A stretch of 64,000 nucleotides of DNA, taken from contig QXCQ01000132.1 of assembly GCA_003576535.1 (NCBI GenBank), forward strand, positions 194,287 through 258,286, in the 5' to 3' direction. Below are positions 35,248 to 46,861 of this stretch, one piece after another. Both the position numbers and the translations under genes were made by a program. The notes below the pieces were generated by a model. The model ran no database searches. It was not told where the DNA came from and saw nothing but the letters and a program-made list of their open reading frames with translations. The number at the start of each line of letters is the position of its first letter. Within the stretch, counting starts at the first letter, position 1. Source of the stretch: Nakamurella silvestris (GTDB taxonomy: Bacteria > Actinomycetota > Actinomycetes > Mycobacteriales > Nakamurellaceae).

Positions 35248-38200
35248 ATGTCTGAGTCCGACTCCTTCGTGCACCTGCATGTGCACACCGAGTACTCGAT
35301 GCTGGACGGGGCGGCGCGGCTGGGGCAGCTCTTCGAGCGGACCGCCGAGATGGGCATGCCCGCCCTGGCGATGACCGACCACGGCAACACCTTCGGGGCC
35401 TTCGACTTCTACAAGCAGGCCACAGCCGCCGGGATCAAACCGATCATCGGGATGGAGGCCTACCTCACCCCGAACACCTCCCGGTTCGAGAACAAGCGGG
35501 TCCGTTGGGCCAACGGCGGCGAGGACGACGTCTCCGGCAGCGGCGCCTACACCCACATGACCCTGCTCTCCACCTCCCGGGAGGGCATGCACAACCTCTT
35601 CCGGTTGGCCTCACGGTCCTCCATCGAGGGCTTCTACTACAAGCCCCGGGCCGACCGTGAGCTGCTCTCGGAGTACTCCAAGGACCTGATCGGCACCACC
35701 GGCTGCGCCTCCGGCGAGATCCAGACCCTGCTCCGGATCGGGGACTACGAGCGGGCCAAGGCCTCGGCCGCGGAGTTCCGCGACATCTTCGGCGAGGGCA
35801 ATTTCTTCGTGGAGCTGATGGACCACGGCCTGGGCATCGAACTCCGGGTGATCGAGGACCTGCTCCGCCTGGCGAAGGACCTGGGCCTGCCGACGGTGGC
35901 CACCAACGACCTGCACTACACCAACGCCGAGGACGCCGACACCCACGAGGCCCTGCTGTGTGTGCAGTCCGGCAAGACCCTGGACGACCCCAACCGGTTC
36001 AAGTTCGACGCCCGGGACTTCTACCTCAAGTCCCCGCGGGAGATGCGCGCCCTCTGGGAGGGCAAGTACAACCTGCGCGAGGCCTGCGACAACACCCTGT
36101 TGATCGCCGAACGGTGCGAGACCTCCTTCGACACCGATTCCTCCTACATGCCGAAGTTCCCGCTGCCCGACGGTGAGACCGAGAAGTCCTGGTTCGCCAA
36201 GGAGGTCGCCCGAGGGCTGCACTCGCGTTTCCCCGGCGGCATCCCGGAGGAGGTCCAGAAGCAGGCCGACTACGAGGTCGACGTCATCCTGGGGATGAAC
36301 TTCCCCGGGTACTTCCTGGTGGTCTCCGACTTCATCAACTGGGCGAAGAACAACGGCATCCGGGTCGGCCCCGGCCGTGGTTCCGGAGCCGGCTCGATGG
36401 TCGCGTACGCGATGCGGATCACCGACCTGAACCCGCTCGAGCACGGGCTGATCTTCGAACGTTTCCTCAACCCCGACCGTGTTTCCATGCCCGACTTCGA
36501 CATCGACTTCGACGAGCGCCGACGCGGTGACGTCATCCGGTACGTGACCGAGAAGTACGGCAACGACCGGGTCGCCCAGATCGTCACGTACGGCACCATC
36601 AAGGCCAAGCAGGCGGTCAAGGACTCCGCCCGGGTGCTCGGCCTGCCCTTCTCCGTCGGCGACCGCATCACCAAGGTGATGCCCGCTCCCGTGATGGGCA
36701 AGGACGTGCCCTTGTCGAAGATCTTCGACAACACCCACGACCGGTACTCCGAGGGTGCGGAGTTCCGGGCACTGGTGGAGTCCGACGCCGAGGTCGCCCG
36801 GGTGGTGCAGACCGCCAAGGGTCTGGAGGGTCTGAAACGACAGTGGGGTGTGCACGCGGCCGGGGTCATCATGTCCTCGGACCCGCTGCTCGACCTGATC
36901 CCGATCATGAAGCGGGAGGCCGACGGGGCGATCATCACCCAGTTCGACTACCCGACCTGTGAAACCCTCGGGCTGATCAAGATGGACTTCCTGGGGCTGC
37001 GCAACCTGACGGTCCTGGACGACGCCCTGATCAACATCAAGGCCAACCGCAACGAGACCGTGGTCCTGGAGGATCTGCCCCTCACCGACCAGGCCACCTT
37101 CGACCTGCTCGCCCGCGGGGACACCCTGGGTGTGTTCCAGCTGGACGGCGGGCCCATGCGGGCCCTGCTGCGGTCGATGAAACCCGATAATTTCGAGGAC
37201 ATCTCGGCCGTCGGTGCTCTCTACCGCCCGGGTCCGATGGGTGCCAACTCGCACAACGAGTACGCCGACCGGAAGAACAACCGTAAACCCGTCATCCCCA
37301 TCCATCCCGAACTGGCCGAGGCCCTGTCGGAGATCCTGGGGGACACCTACGGCCTGATCGTGTACCAGGAGCAGGTCATGGCCATCGCGCAGAAGGTCGC
37401 CGGGTACAGCCTCGGCCAGGCCGATCTGCTGCGACGGGCGATGGGCAAGAAGAAGAAGTCCGAGCTGGACAAGCAGTTCGAGGGTTTCTCCGCCGGTATG
37501 GCCGAGCGCGGCTACTCCGCCGCCGCGGTCAAGACCCTGTGGGACATCCTGCTGCCCTTCTCCGACTACGCCTTCAACAAAGCCCACTCGGCCGCCTACG
37601 GCCTGGTCTCCTACTGGACGGCCTACCTCAAGGCGAACTACACGGCCGAGTACATGGCCGCCCTGCTGACCTCCGTCGGGGACGACAAGGACAAGATGGC
37701 GGTCTACCTGGCCGAGTGTCGGGCCCGCGGGATCACCGTCCTCCCACCGGATGTCAACACCTCGGTCCGGGATTTCTCGCCGGTCGGCACCGACATCCGG
37801 TTCGGCCTCTCGGCCATCCGTAACGTCGGCACCGGTGTGGTCGCCTCCCTGCTCGCCGCCCGTAAGACCAAGGGGGCGTTCGCCGACTTCTCCGACTTCC
37901 TGAACAAGGTCGACGCGGTCGCCTGCAACAAGAAGGTGGTCGAATCGCTCATCAAGGCCGGTGCCTTCGACACCCTCAAGCATCCCCGCAAGGGTCTGCT
38001 GATGATCCACGTCGAAGCGATCGACTCGGTGCTCGGACTGAAGAAGGCCGAGGCCGCCGGCCAGTTCGATCTCTTCGGCGAGATGAGCTCGGACGACATG
38101 GCCGACGCCTTCCGAATCGTCATCCCGGACACCGAATGGGACACCAAACTCCGGCTCGGTTTCGAGCGGGAAATGTTGGGGCTGTACGTGTCCGGCCATC

Positions 38201-38772
38201 CGCTGTCCGGGGTCGAACACCTGCTGCACTCCCAGACCGACGCCTCCATCACCGACATCCTGGACGGGACCATCCCGGACCGGGCCAATGTCATCGTCGG
38301 CGGCATCCTGACCGGCCTCGGCCGTCGGGTGACCAAGAAGGGTGACGCCTGGGCCTCGGCCACCGTGGAGGATCTGGTGGGCGGGGTCGAGGTGCTGTTC
38401 TTCCCGAAGGTGTACGCCGAGGCGGCCATGCACCTGGCCGAGGATGCGATCGTGCTGATCAAGGCGCGGGTCTCCCGGTCCGACGATCGACTCAGCCTGC
38501 AGGCCACCGCCGTGACGGTGCCCGACCTGACCGACAACTCCAACCGCGGCCCTATCCAGGTCTCCCTCGCCGCCACCCGGTGCACCCCACCGGTGGTCGA
38601 TCGGCTCAAGGACGTGCTCAAGGCCCACCCGGGGACGACCCAGGTGCACCTGCGGCTGGTCAGCGGGCAGAAGGCGACCACCCTGCGGCTCGACGAGGGC
38701 CTGCGGGTCACCATCACCTCCGCGTTGATGGGTGACCTGAAGGCCCTGCTCGGTGCGGATTGTCTGGCATGA
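35248..38772 (+). CDS. dnaE1: replicative DNA polymerase III alpha subunit
   Basis: A 1174-residue replicative C-family polymerase. The PHP domain opens [17 protein letters not shown]. The polymerase catalytic aspartates are in [20 protein letters not shown], preceded by [15 protein letters not shown]; the fingers and clamp-binding region and a C-terminal OB-fold follow. In actinobacteria the intact PHP domain of DnaE1 acts as the 3'-5' proofreading exonuclease, and the metal-binding HxH...E pattern is kept here. ATG 35248 has GAGAGGGAG upstream. The last codons overlap the next gene (ATGA). Confidence 0.97.
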   Translation: MSESDSFVHLHVHTEYSMLDGAARLGQLFERTAEMGMPALAMTDHGNTFGAFDFYKQATAAGIKPIIGMEAYLTPNTSRFENKRVRWANGGEDDVSGSGAYTHMTLLSTSREGMHNLFRLASRSSIEGFYYKPRADRELLSEYSKDLIGTTGCASGEIQTLLRIGDYERAKASAAEFRDIFGEGNFFVELMDHGLGIELRVIEDLLRLAKDLGLPTVATNDLHYTNAEDADTHEALLCVQSGKTLDDPNRFKFDARDFYLKSPREMRALWEGKYNLREACDNTLLIAERCETSFDTDSSYMPKFPLPDGETEKSWFAKEVARGLHSRFPGGIPEEVQKQADYEVDVILGMNFPGYFLVVSDFINWAKNNGIRVGPGRGSGAGSMVAYAMRITDLNPLEHGLIFERFLNPDRVSMPDFDIDFDERRRGDVIRYVTEKYGNDRVAQIVTYGTIKAKQAVKDSARVLGLPFSVGDRITKVMPAPVMGKDVPLSKIFDNTHDRYSEGAEFRALVESDAEVARVVQTAKGLEGLKRQWGVHAAGVIMSSDPLLDLIPIMKREADGAIITQFDYPTCETLGLIKMDFLGLRNLTVLDDALINIKANRNETVVLEDLPLTDQATFDLLARGDTLGVFQLDGGPMRALLRSMKPDNFEDISAVGALYRPGPMGANSHNEYADRKNNRKPVIPIHPELAEALSEILGDTYGLIVYQEQVMAIAQKVAGYSLGQADLLRRAMGKKKKSELDKQFEGFSAGMAERGYSAAAVKTLWDILLPFSDYAFNKAHSAAYGLVSYWTAYLKANYTAEYMAALLTSVGDDKDKMAVYLAECRARGITVLPPDVNTSVRDFSPVGTDIRFGLSAIRNVGTGVVASLLAARKTKGAFADFSDFLNKVDAVACNKKVVESLIKAGAFDTLKHPRKGLLMIHVEAIDSVLGLKKAEAAGQFDLFGEMSSDDMADAFRIVIPDTEWDTKLRLGFEREMLGLYVSGHPLSGVEHLLHSQTDASITDILDGTIPDRANVIVGGILTGLGRRVTKKGDAWASATVEDLVGGVEVLFFPKVYAEAAMHLAEDAIVLIKARVSRSDDRLSLQATAVTVPDLTDNSNRGPIQVSLAATRCTPPVVDRLKDVLKAHPGTTQVHLRLVSGQKATTLRLDEGLRVTITSALMGDLKALLGADCLA

Positions 38773-39518
38773 GCAGCCCCGCGCAGGCCGTCACCCCGCA
38801 CCGCGCGGTGGCCGCCTGGCTGCGGACCCGGCAGGCACGGACCGTGGCCGTGGTGGTTGCGGTCGGCTGGGTCCTCGGAGTGGCCCAGGCCTTCGCCTGG
38901 TCCCGGCTGGCACCCGGGATCGAGAACAAGGTCCTCGCCAACGGCAACTGGGGGCAGATGCCCACGGCCTCGGCCCACGCCTTCACCTCGGTTGCCATCT
39001 TCAGCCTGTTGGGCCTGGGGATCGGCATCATCGGGGCCATGGTGGTCTGGCAGATCCGGTCCCTGCGCGGACCGATCGGGCTGGCCGCCCTGCTCGTCGG
39101 GGCTCTGGGCGGTGGTGCCATCGCCTTCGTGCTGGCGCCGCACCTGGTTTCCGGTGTCGATCCGGCAACGGTCGGACCGACCGGGTCCGAGATCATGGTC
39201 ATCGCCGCACCGGTGCTGACGGTCGGAACGATGACGACCCTGGGCAAGGCCCTGTTCTTCGCCGCCCTGATCGTCGTCACCGCCGCTGCGGCCTCGTTCG
39301 TCTACACCTTCGCGGCCTTCCTCAGCGACCGGGGAGATCTCGGCCGCTCGGGCGGTGCCAGGGATCGGCACCCCGTGGCTGCCACCGCCGTTCCGTTCGG
39401 CGCAGTGGGGGTCGCGGCCCCCGCAGGCCCGGTTCCGAACGGGACGGTTCCGAACGGGACGGCCCCGGAGCCGATCACACGTCCGGTGCACATCCCGCCG
39501 CAGTACCCGCAGGGCTGA
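38769..39518 (+). CDS. four-helix membrane protein after dnaE1, unknown function
   Basis: A 249-residue protein starting MSSPAQAV by ATGA overlap with dnaE1. It has about four hydrophobic helices ([60 protein letters not shown] and [20 protein letters not shown]). A cytoplasmic tail is Pro/Gly-rich with a short repeat, PNGTVPNGT. The helix arrangement resembles unassigned actinobacterial membrane proteins found next to dnaE1; I give no function. It is likely translated by coupling with dnaE1. Confidence 0.75.
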   Translation: MSSPAQAVTPHRAVAAWLRTRQARTVAVVVAVGWVLGVAQAFAWSRLAPGIENKVLANGNWGQMPTASAHAFTSVAIFSLLGLGIGIIGAMVVWQIRSLRGPIGLAALLVGALGGGAIAFVLAPHLVSGVDPATVGPTGSEIMVIAAPVLTVGTMTTLGKALFFAALIVVTAAAASFVYTFAAFLSDRGDLGRSGGARDRHPVAATAVPFGAVGVAAPAGPVPNGTVPNGTAPEPITRPVHIPPQYPQG

Positions 39519-39700
39519 CGGACGGCCTGCCGCATCAGGCGGGCACACCCGCCCCATCCCGGGCCGCACCTCGGGTCCCGCCGCCGCATCCGGCCCTGCG
39601 TTCTTGGGCACATCATCCGGTCGGGCGCCCGGTGCAGCGGTGTGAGCTGACATCCTCCAAGGGTGACCCCTCACGGGGACAATGATCGGAAAGGATCGAC

Positions 39701-41146
39701 GTGACCCACCCAGAACTGTTCCTCGGCATCGACATCGGCACCCAGGGGGTCCGGGCGGTGGTGGTGACGGCCGAGGGCGACCAGGTCGGTGCCGGTAGTC
39801 GGCCGCTGGTCCCGGGGCTGCGCTCGCCGGGCCGTCACGAACAGGATCCGCAGACCTGGTGGGAGGCTCTGGGCGAGGCCACCCGGCAGGCCCTCGCCCC
39901 GGTCGCCGGTAGGCCCGTCTCGGCACTCTCCCTGGACAGCACCTCCGGCACCATCCTGGTCCAGGGTTCGGACCTGGCCGCCCGCACCCCCGGGCTGATG
40001 TACGACGACGCCCGCGGTGCCGAGCAGGCGGTCAGGGCACAGGAGACCGGCCGGGCGCTGTGGGACGAACTCGGGTACCGGATCCAGGCTAGCTGGGCGC
40101 TGCCCCGAGCGCTGTGGCTGGTCGAGTCGGATCTGGTCGGCCTCGGGGACCGGATCGTGCACCAGGGGGACTACCTGTTGTCGCGGTTGGCCGGGCGTTG
40201 GGTCGCCACCGACACCAGCTCCGCCCTGAAAACCGGCTGCGACCCGCGGGACGGCAGCTGGCCGGCAGAGATCTTCGACCGGCTCGGGCTGGACCCGGCG
40301 CTGCTGCCGGAGCTGGTGTTCCCGGGGACCGTCATCGGTGCGGTCGACGAGGCGGCCAGTGCGGCCACCGGCATCCCCGCGGGCACGGTCATCAAAGCGG
40401 GGATGACGGACGGCTGCGCCGCGCAGATCGCGGCCGGGGCGCTGGCCCCCGGCGCGTGGAGCAGCGCCCTGGGCACCACCCTGGTGATCAAGGGCTCCAC
40501 GGCCGAACTGCTGCGGGACCCGTCCGGGGCGGTCTACTGCCACCGCAGCCCCGACGGCGGTTGGCTGCCGGGCGGGGCGTCGAGCACGGGCGCCGGGATC
40601 ATCGCGCGGGATTTCGCCGGCCTGGATCTCGGCGAGCTCACCGAGGCCGCCGCGGGACTGCTCCCGCTCGCAGGGGTCTGTTACCCGCTGGCCGGCACGG
40701 GGGAGCGTTTCCCGTTCGTGGCGCCGTCGGCCACTGGATTCTCCAGCGATGTCCCCGATACCGTCGAGGGCCGGTTCGCCGCCACCCTGCAAGGGATCGC
40801 CCTGGTGGAAAAGCTTGCCTACCAGACCTTGTCGCGGCTCGGTGCGGATGTCTCCGGCCCGGTTACCCTGTCCGGAGGTACCACCGCCAACAGCTATTTC
40901 AACCAGCTCCGCTCGGACATCCTCAACCGGCCGGTGCGGATCCCCGAGTCCGTGGAGGCCGCGGTCGGGATGGCCATCCTGGCCGCCGCCGAACCCGGGC
41001 ACCTGGCCGGGACCGCCGAGCGGATGGTCCGGATCTCCCGGGAGTACCAGCCGGATCCGGTCCGGGGCGCAACGTTCGACGAGCCCTATCGTCACTTCGT
41101 CGACGCCCTGGTCGAACGCGGCTGGCTCGACCGGCCCGAGGGCTGA
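39701..41146 (+). CDS. FGGY-family carbohydrate kinase
   Basis: A 481-residue sugar kinase with the ATPase phosphate motif FLGIDIGTQGVRAVVV, the central block LKTGCDPRDGSWPAEIFDRL, and the C-terminal ATP site LSGGTTANSYFNQLRSDIL. Xylulose, ribulose, sedoheptulose or a polyol are all possible substrates; specificity cannot be read from sequence by eye. No transporter or regulator of a sugar pathway is adjacent. It starts at GTG 39701 after GGAAAGGA and lies about 55 bp before a phosphatase gene. Confidence 0.88.
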   Translation: MTHPELFLGIDIGTQGVRAVVVTAEGDQVGAGSRPLVPGLRSPGRHEQDPQTWWEALGEATRQALAPVAGRPVSALSLDSTSGTILVQGSDLAARTPGLMYDDARGAEQAVRAQETGRALWDELGYRIQASWALPRALWLVESDLVGLGDRIVHQGDYLLSRLAGRWVATDTSSALKTGCDPRDGSWPAEIFDRLGLDPALLPELVFPGTVIGAVDEAASAATGIPAGTVIKAGMTDGCAAQIAAGALAPGAWSSALGTTLVIKGSTAELLRDPSGAVYCHRSPDGGWLPGGASSTGAGIIARDFAGLDLGELTEAAAGLLPLAGVCYPLAGTGERFPFVAPSATGFSSDVPDTVEGRFAATLQGIALVEKLAYQTLSRLGADVSGPVTLSGGTTANSYFNQLRSDILNRPVRIPESVEAAVGMAILAAAEPGHLAGTAERMVRISREYQPDPVRGATFDEPYRHFVDALVERGWLDRPEG

Positions 41147-41203
41147 TCCACCAGCGCCCGGACCCGACACCCACCGAATCACAGAGAGAGCGACACACCT
41201 GCC

Positions 41204-41869
41204 ATGAGTTCCTCCACACCTGCGCCGGCCACCCTGATCCTGGCGCGGCACGGTCAGACCGTCTGGCACGCGGAGAACCGGTACGCCGGCAGCAGCGACA
41301 TCGACCTCACCCCGACCGGGGTGGAGCAGGCGGGGCTGCTTGCCGAGTGGGCGGCACTGGCCCGGCCCGAAGCCCTCTACTGCTCGCCGATCCGCCGGGC
41401 GCAGGAGACGATCGCGCCGACCCGGGAGGCCCTGGGAACGGCCGTCACCACGGTGGCCGATCTGCGGGAGCAGGATTTCGGTGTCGCCGAGGGGCGCACC
41501 ATCGGCGAACTCGCCGCCGAGAACCCCCGGCTGGTCGCCGATTTCCGGGCCGACCCGGTCGCCCATCACTTCCCGGGTGGCGAGTCCCCGCTGACGGTGG
41601 CCGCACGAGGGGCCGCCGCACTCCGGGGGATCGCCGCCGACAACCCCGGCCGGACGGTGCTGGTGGTTGCCCACAACACACTGATCCGGGTGAGCCTGTG
41701 CGCCCTCATCGGGGTACCGGTGAACACCTACCGGGCGGTCTTTCCGCAGCTGAGCAATGGCACCTTGACCCAGCTGAGGCTCGGCGCGGATCCGGCGGCC
41801 CCGGCTGCCTTGCTCAGTTTCAACGTCCCGATCGCGGGGGAGATCGCCGTCCGGCGGGGGCAGGGGTGA
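41204..41869 (+). CDS. histidine phosphatase (phosphoglycerate mutase-like)
   Basis: A 221-residue branch-1 histidine phosphatase. LARHGQTVW carries the phospho-acceptor RHG, YCSPIRRAQETI the second conserved Arg, EQDFGVAEG the acid region, and VVAHNTLIRV the second catalytic His. The family includes phosphoglycerate mutases and many small-molecule phosphatases; the order behind the FGGY kinase gives a weak hint of sugar phosphate metabolism. It follows the kinase closely, with a good AGAGAG-type site before the ATG. Confidence 0.88.
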   Translation: MSSSTPAPATLILARHGQTVWHAENRYAGSSDIDLTPTGVEQAGLLAEWAALARPEALYCSPIRRAQETIAPTREALGTAVTTVADLREQDFGVAEGRTIGELAAENPRLVADFRADPVAHHFPGGESPLTVAARGAAALRGIAADNPGRTVLVVAHNTLIRVSLCALIGVPVNTYRAVFPQLSNGTLTQLRLGADPAAPAALLSFNVPIAGEIAVRRGQG

Positions 41870-41903
41870 AAAAGGAGGGTGCAGGGCCGAATACCCTTGA
41901 CCC

Positions 41904-44990
<3,087 letters not shown>

Positions 44991-44994
<4 letters not shown>

Positions 44995-45140
44995 ACTGGT
45001 TGCCCCTGCTGTTGTTCGCGTTGGCGGGCCTGCTCGCCGGCGGTGTCGGAGCCTTCTGGAAGGAATCCCGGGTCGCGGCCGTCGTGCTGCTCGTCCTGGT
45101 GGTCGGTTGTGTGGCCGGAGGTGTGCTGTGGCTGGTGTGA
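44991..45140 (+). CDS. 49-residue membrane protein between hisB and hisH
   Basis: A short frame starting [20 protein letters not shown] and ending VAGGVLWLV. It has two hydrophobic segments separated by AFWKESR, so two membrane helices with a short charged turn. Its GTG overlaps the hisB stop (GTGA) and its TGA overlaps the hisH GTG. This chain of overlaps and the correct hydrophobic pattern make it a real gene. A small membrane protein at this place also occurs, from memory, in Streptomyces. Function unknown. Confidence 0.75.
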
Positions 45141-45808
45141 GCGCTGCTGGTGCGGGCGCCGCGGTCCCCGGCACTGGCAAGAAGGTGGTGGTCCTGGACT
45201 ACGGCTCGGGCAACCTGGCCTCGGCCTCCCGGGCTTTGCGTCGGGCCGGTGCCGAGGTCGAGGTCACCTCGGATTTCGACATCGCGTTGGCGGCCGACGG
45301 TCTGGTGGTTCCGGGGGTCGGTGCCTACGCGGCGTGCATGAAGGGGCTGCTCGGCGTCCGGGGGGACCGGATCATCGGGCGTCGCCTGGCCGGTTCCCGT
45401 CCGGTGCTCGGGATCTGCGTCGGGATGCAGATCCTGTTCGCCCGCGGGGTCGAGCACGGTGAGGAGAGCGAGGGTGTCGGCGAGTGGCCGGGGACGGTCG
45501 AACGGCTGCAGGCACCGATCGTGCCGCACATGGGCTGGAACACCGTCGAGGCAGGAGAGGGGAGCACCCTGTTCGCCGGTCTCGACGCCTCGACCCGGTA
45601 CTACTTCGTGCATTCCTACGGAGTGCGCAACTGGGAGCTTGAGGTGAGTGGTTCCTTCACTCCACCCGTGCTGACCTGGGCCGATCATGGCGGGGACCGG
45701 TTCGTGGCGGCGGTGGAGAACGGTCCGCTCTCGGCCACCCAGTTCCACCCGGAGAAGTCCGGGGACGCCGGTGCCGTGGTGCTGGAGAACTGGATCCGCT
45801 CCCTCTAA
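45137..45808 (+). CDS. hisH: imidazole glycerol phosphate synthase, glutaminase subunit
   Basis: A 223-residue class I glutamine amidotransferase that supplies ammonia to HisF. The nucleophile Cys is in [13 protein letters not shown]; the His and Glu are in [10 protein letters not shown]. The N-terminus is [18 protein letters not shown], with the GVGAYAAC oxyanion region. Start GTG 45137 overlaps the small membrane protein stop. Its partner hisF and hisA (priA) are not in this window, unusual because hisH usually precedes hisA and hisF in actinobacteria. The next gene is imuA'. Confidence 0.95.
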   Translation: MSAAGAGAAVPGTGKKVVVLDYGSGNLASASRALRRAGAEVEVTSDFDIALAADGLVVPGVGAYAACMKGLLGVRGDRIIGRRLAGSRPVLGICVGMQILFARGVEHGEESEGVGEWPGTVERLQAPIVPHMGWNTVEAGEGSTLFAGLDASTRYYFVHSYGVRNWELEVSGSFTPPVLTWADHGGDRFVAAVENGPLSATQFHPEKSGDAGAVVLENWIRSL

Positions 45809-45844
45809 CAGGCGTCTTGTAGATTCCGATCGGCCCGTTTACTG

Positions 45845-45860
45845 TCGAACTCATGTTCGA
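45845..45860 (+). promoter_or_regulatory. LexA (SOS) box overlapping the imuA' start codon
   Basis: TCGAACTCATGTTCGA is a perfect match to the actinobacterial LexA operator consensus TCGAAC-N4-GTTCGA. The ATG of imuA' at 45853-45855 lies within it (the last two bases of the spacer plus the first G of the right half-site). LexA bound here would block transcription entering the gene. Confidence 0.88.
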
Positions 45861-46767
45861 AAAACTGCCCGACGGTGTCCTCGGCGACCGTCAGGCGACG
45901 CTGGCCGAACTGCGCCGTCGGCTCGGTGCGGACAGTCGCCTCAGCGGGGTGGACGGGCGGGGTGGATCCGGCGCGGTGGTGGGCCTTGACGGTGTCGGTC
46001 GTGGGTCCGGTGACGGGGTCGGTTCCGGTTCCGCCCGGGGTGGTTCCGGCGGCGCGGTGGGGGTCGGGGCGTCCGAGGGCGGGCCGTTCGGCGCACGGGG
46101 TGGCTACCTCCCGGTGCTGTCGCCGTGGGCCGACGTGCTCCCCGGTGGCGGGTTGCCCCGGGGCGGGGTGGTGGCGCTGACCGGTACCGGTGTCACCAGT
46201 GCCTTGTTCACCCTGCTGGCCGGTCCGGGGATGCCCTGGGCGGCGCTGGTGGGCCTGCCGAACCTCGGCCTGTTGGCAGCGGCCGAACTGGGGGTGGACC
46301 TGGATCGGGTGGTGCTGATCCCTGATCCGGGACCGGATGTGCTGCAGGTGTTGTCGGTGTTGACCGACGGGGTGGATCTGATCGCGGTACGTGCGGCCCG
46401 GGGGCCGCTGGCGCCACCGGCCAGGCTGCGGGTGCTGCAGGGGCGGCTCCGTCAACGTGGCACCGTGCTGCTGGCGGTGGGCCCCTGGGTGGGGGCCGAT
46501 CTGTCCCTGGCGGTCTCGATGCGGGGATGGCGGGGGATAGGTGCCGGGCACGGTCGCCTGGTGGCCAGGGAGCTCGACGTCGAGGTGAGTGGTCGTGGGG
46601 TGGCCGGGCGGACCCGTCACACCCGACTGCTGCTCGCGGCCGGTGGGCCCGGGGCGGCTGGGCAGGTGCTGGTCTCCACCGCCCCGGTGCAGGAACGGTC
46701 GGCGGGGCTGCCGGTCGGGCTGCAGGCTGGGCTGCCGGTCGAACTGCCGGTGGCCGCCGCCCGGTAA
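45853..46767 (+). CDS. imuA': SOS mutagenesis protein ImuA' (RecA-like)
   Basis: A 304-residue RecA-fold accessory protein of the actinobacterial mutasome. The N-terminal part (FEKLPDGVLGDRQATLAELR) matches ImuA'-type proteins. A Gly/Ser-rich insert (about 33-80) follows, then a core with LPGGGLPRGGVVALTGTG in the Walker A position, partly degenerate as usual for this family. ImuA' helps DnaE2 and ImuB during damage-induced mutagenesis. It starts inside a LexA box. It lies 44 bp after hisH on the same strand, so read-through from the his operon is possible. The assignment rests on motifs plus the nearby imuB and dnaE2. Confidence 0.85.
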   Translation: MFEKLPDGVLGDRQATLAELRRRLGADSRLSGVDGRGGSGAVVGLDGVGRGSGDGVGSGSARGGSGGAVGVGASEGGPFGARGGYLPVLSPWADVLPGGGLPRGGVVALTGTGVTSALFTLLAGPGMPWAALVGLPNLGLLAAAELGVDLDRVVLIPDPGPDVLQVLSVLTDGVDLIAVRAARGPLAPPARLRVLQGRLRQRGTVLLAVGPWVGADLSLAVSMRGWRGIGAGHGRLVARELDVEVSGRGVAGRTRHTRLLLAAGGPGAAGQVLVSTAPVQERSAGLPVGLQAGLPVELPVAAAR

Positions 46768-46775
46768 ACCCTTCC

Positions 46776-46845
46776 GTTCCCGCGCGCGTTCTTCGTCCTC
46801 GCGCACGATGTTTCGTGCGCGAGGAACAACATCGCGCGCGGGAAC
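46776..46845. repeat. intergenic palindrome, family C; likely bidirectional terminator
   Basis: GTTCCCGCGCGCG pairs with CGCGCGCGGGAAC, with an inner stem CTCGCGCACGA / TCGTGCGCGAG. It lies between the convergent imuA' and the secreted-protein gene. Its interior resembles the element at 788-857. Confidence 0.8.
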
Positions 46846-46861
46846 AGGGGGTGGTGGGTTG

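Noticed and set aside
35611-38649. Long antisense frame of 1012 codons opposite dnaE1
   Set aside because: It is a shadow of dnaE1 with His/Gly/Val-rich composition and no motif.
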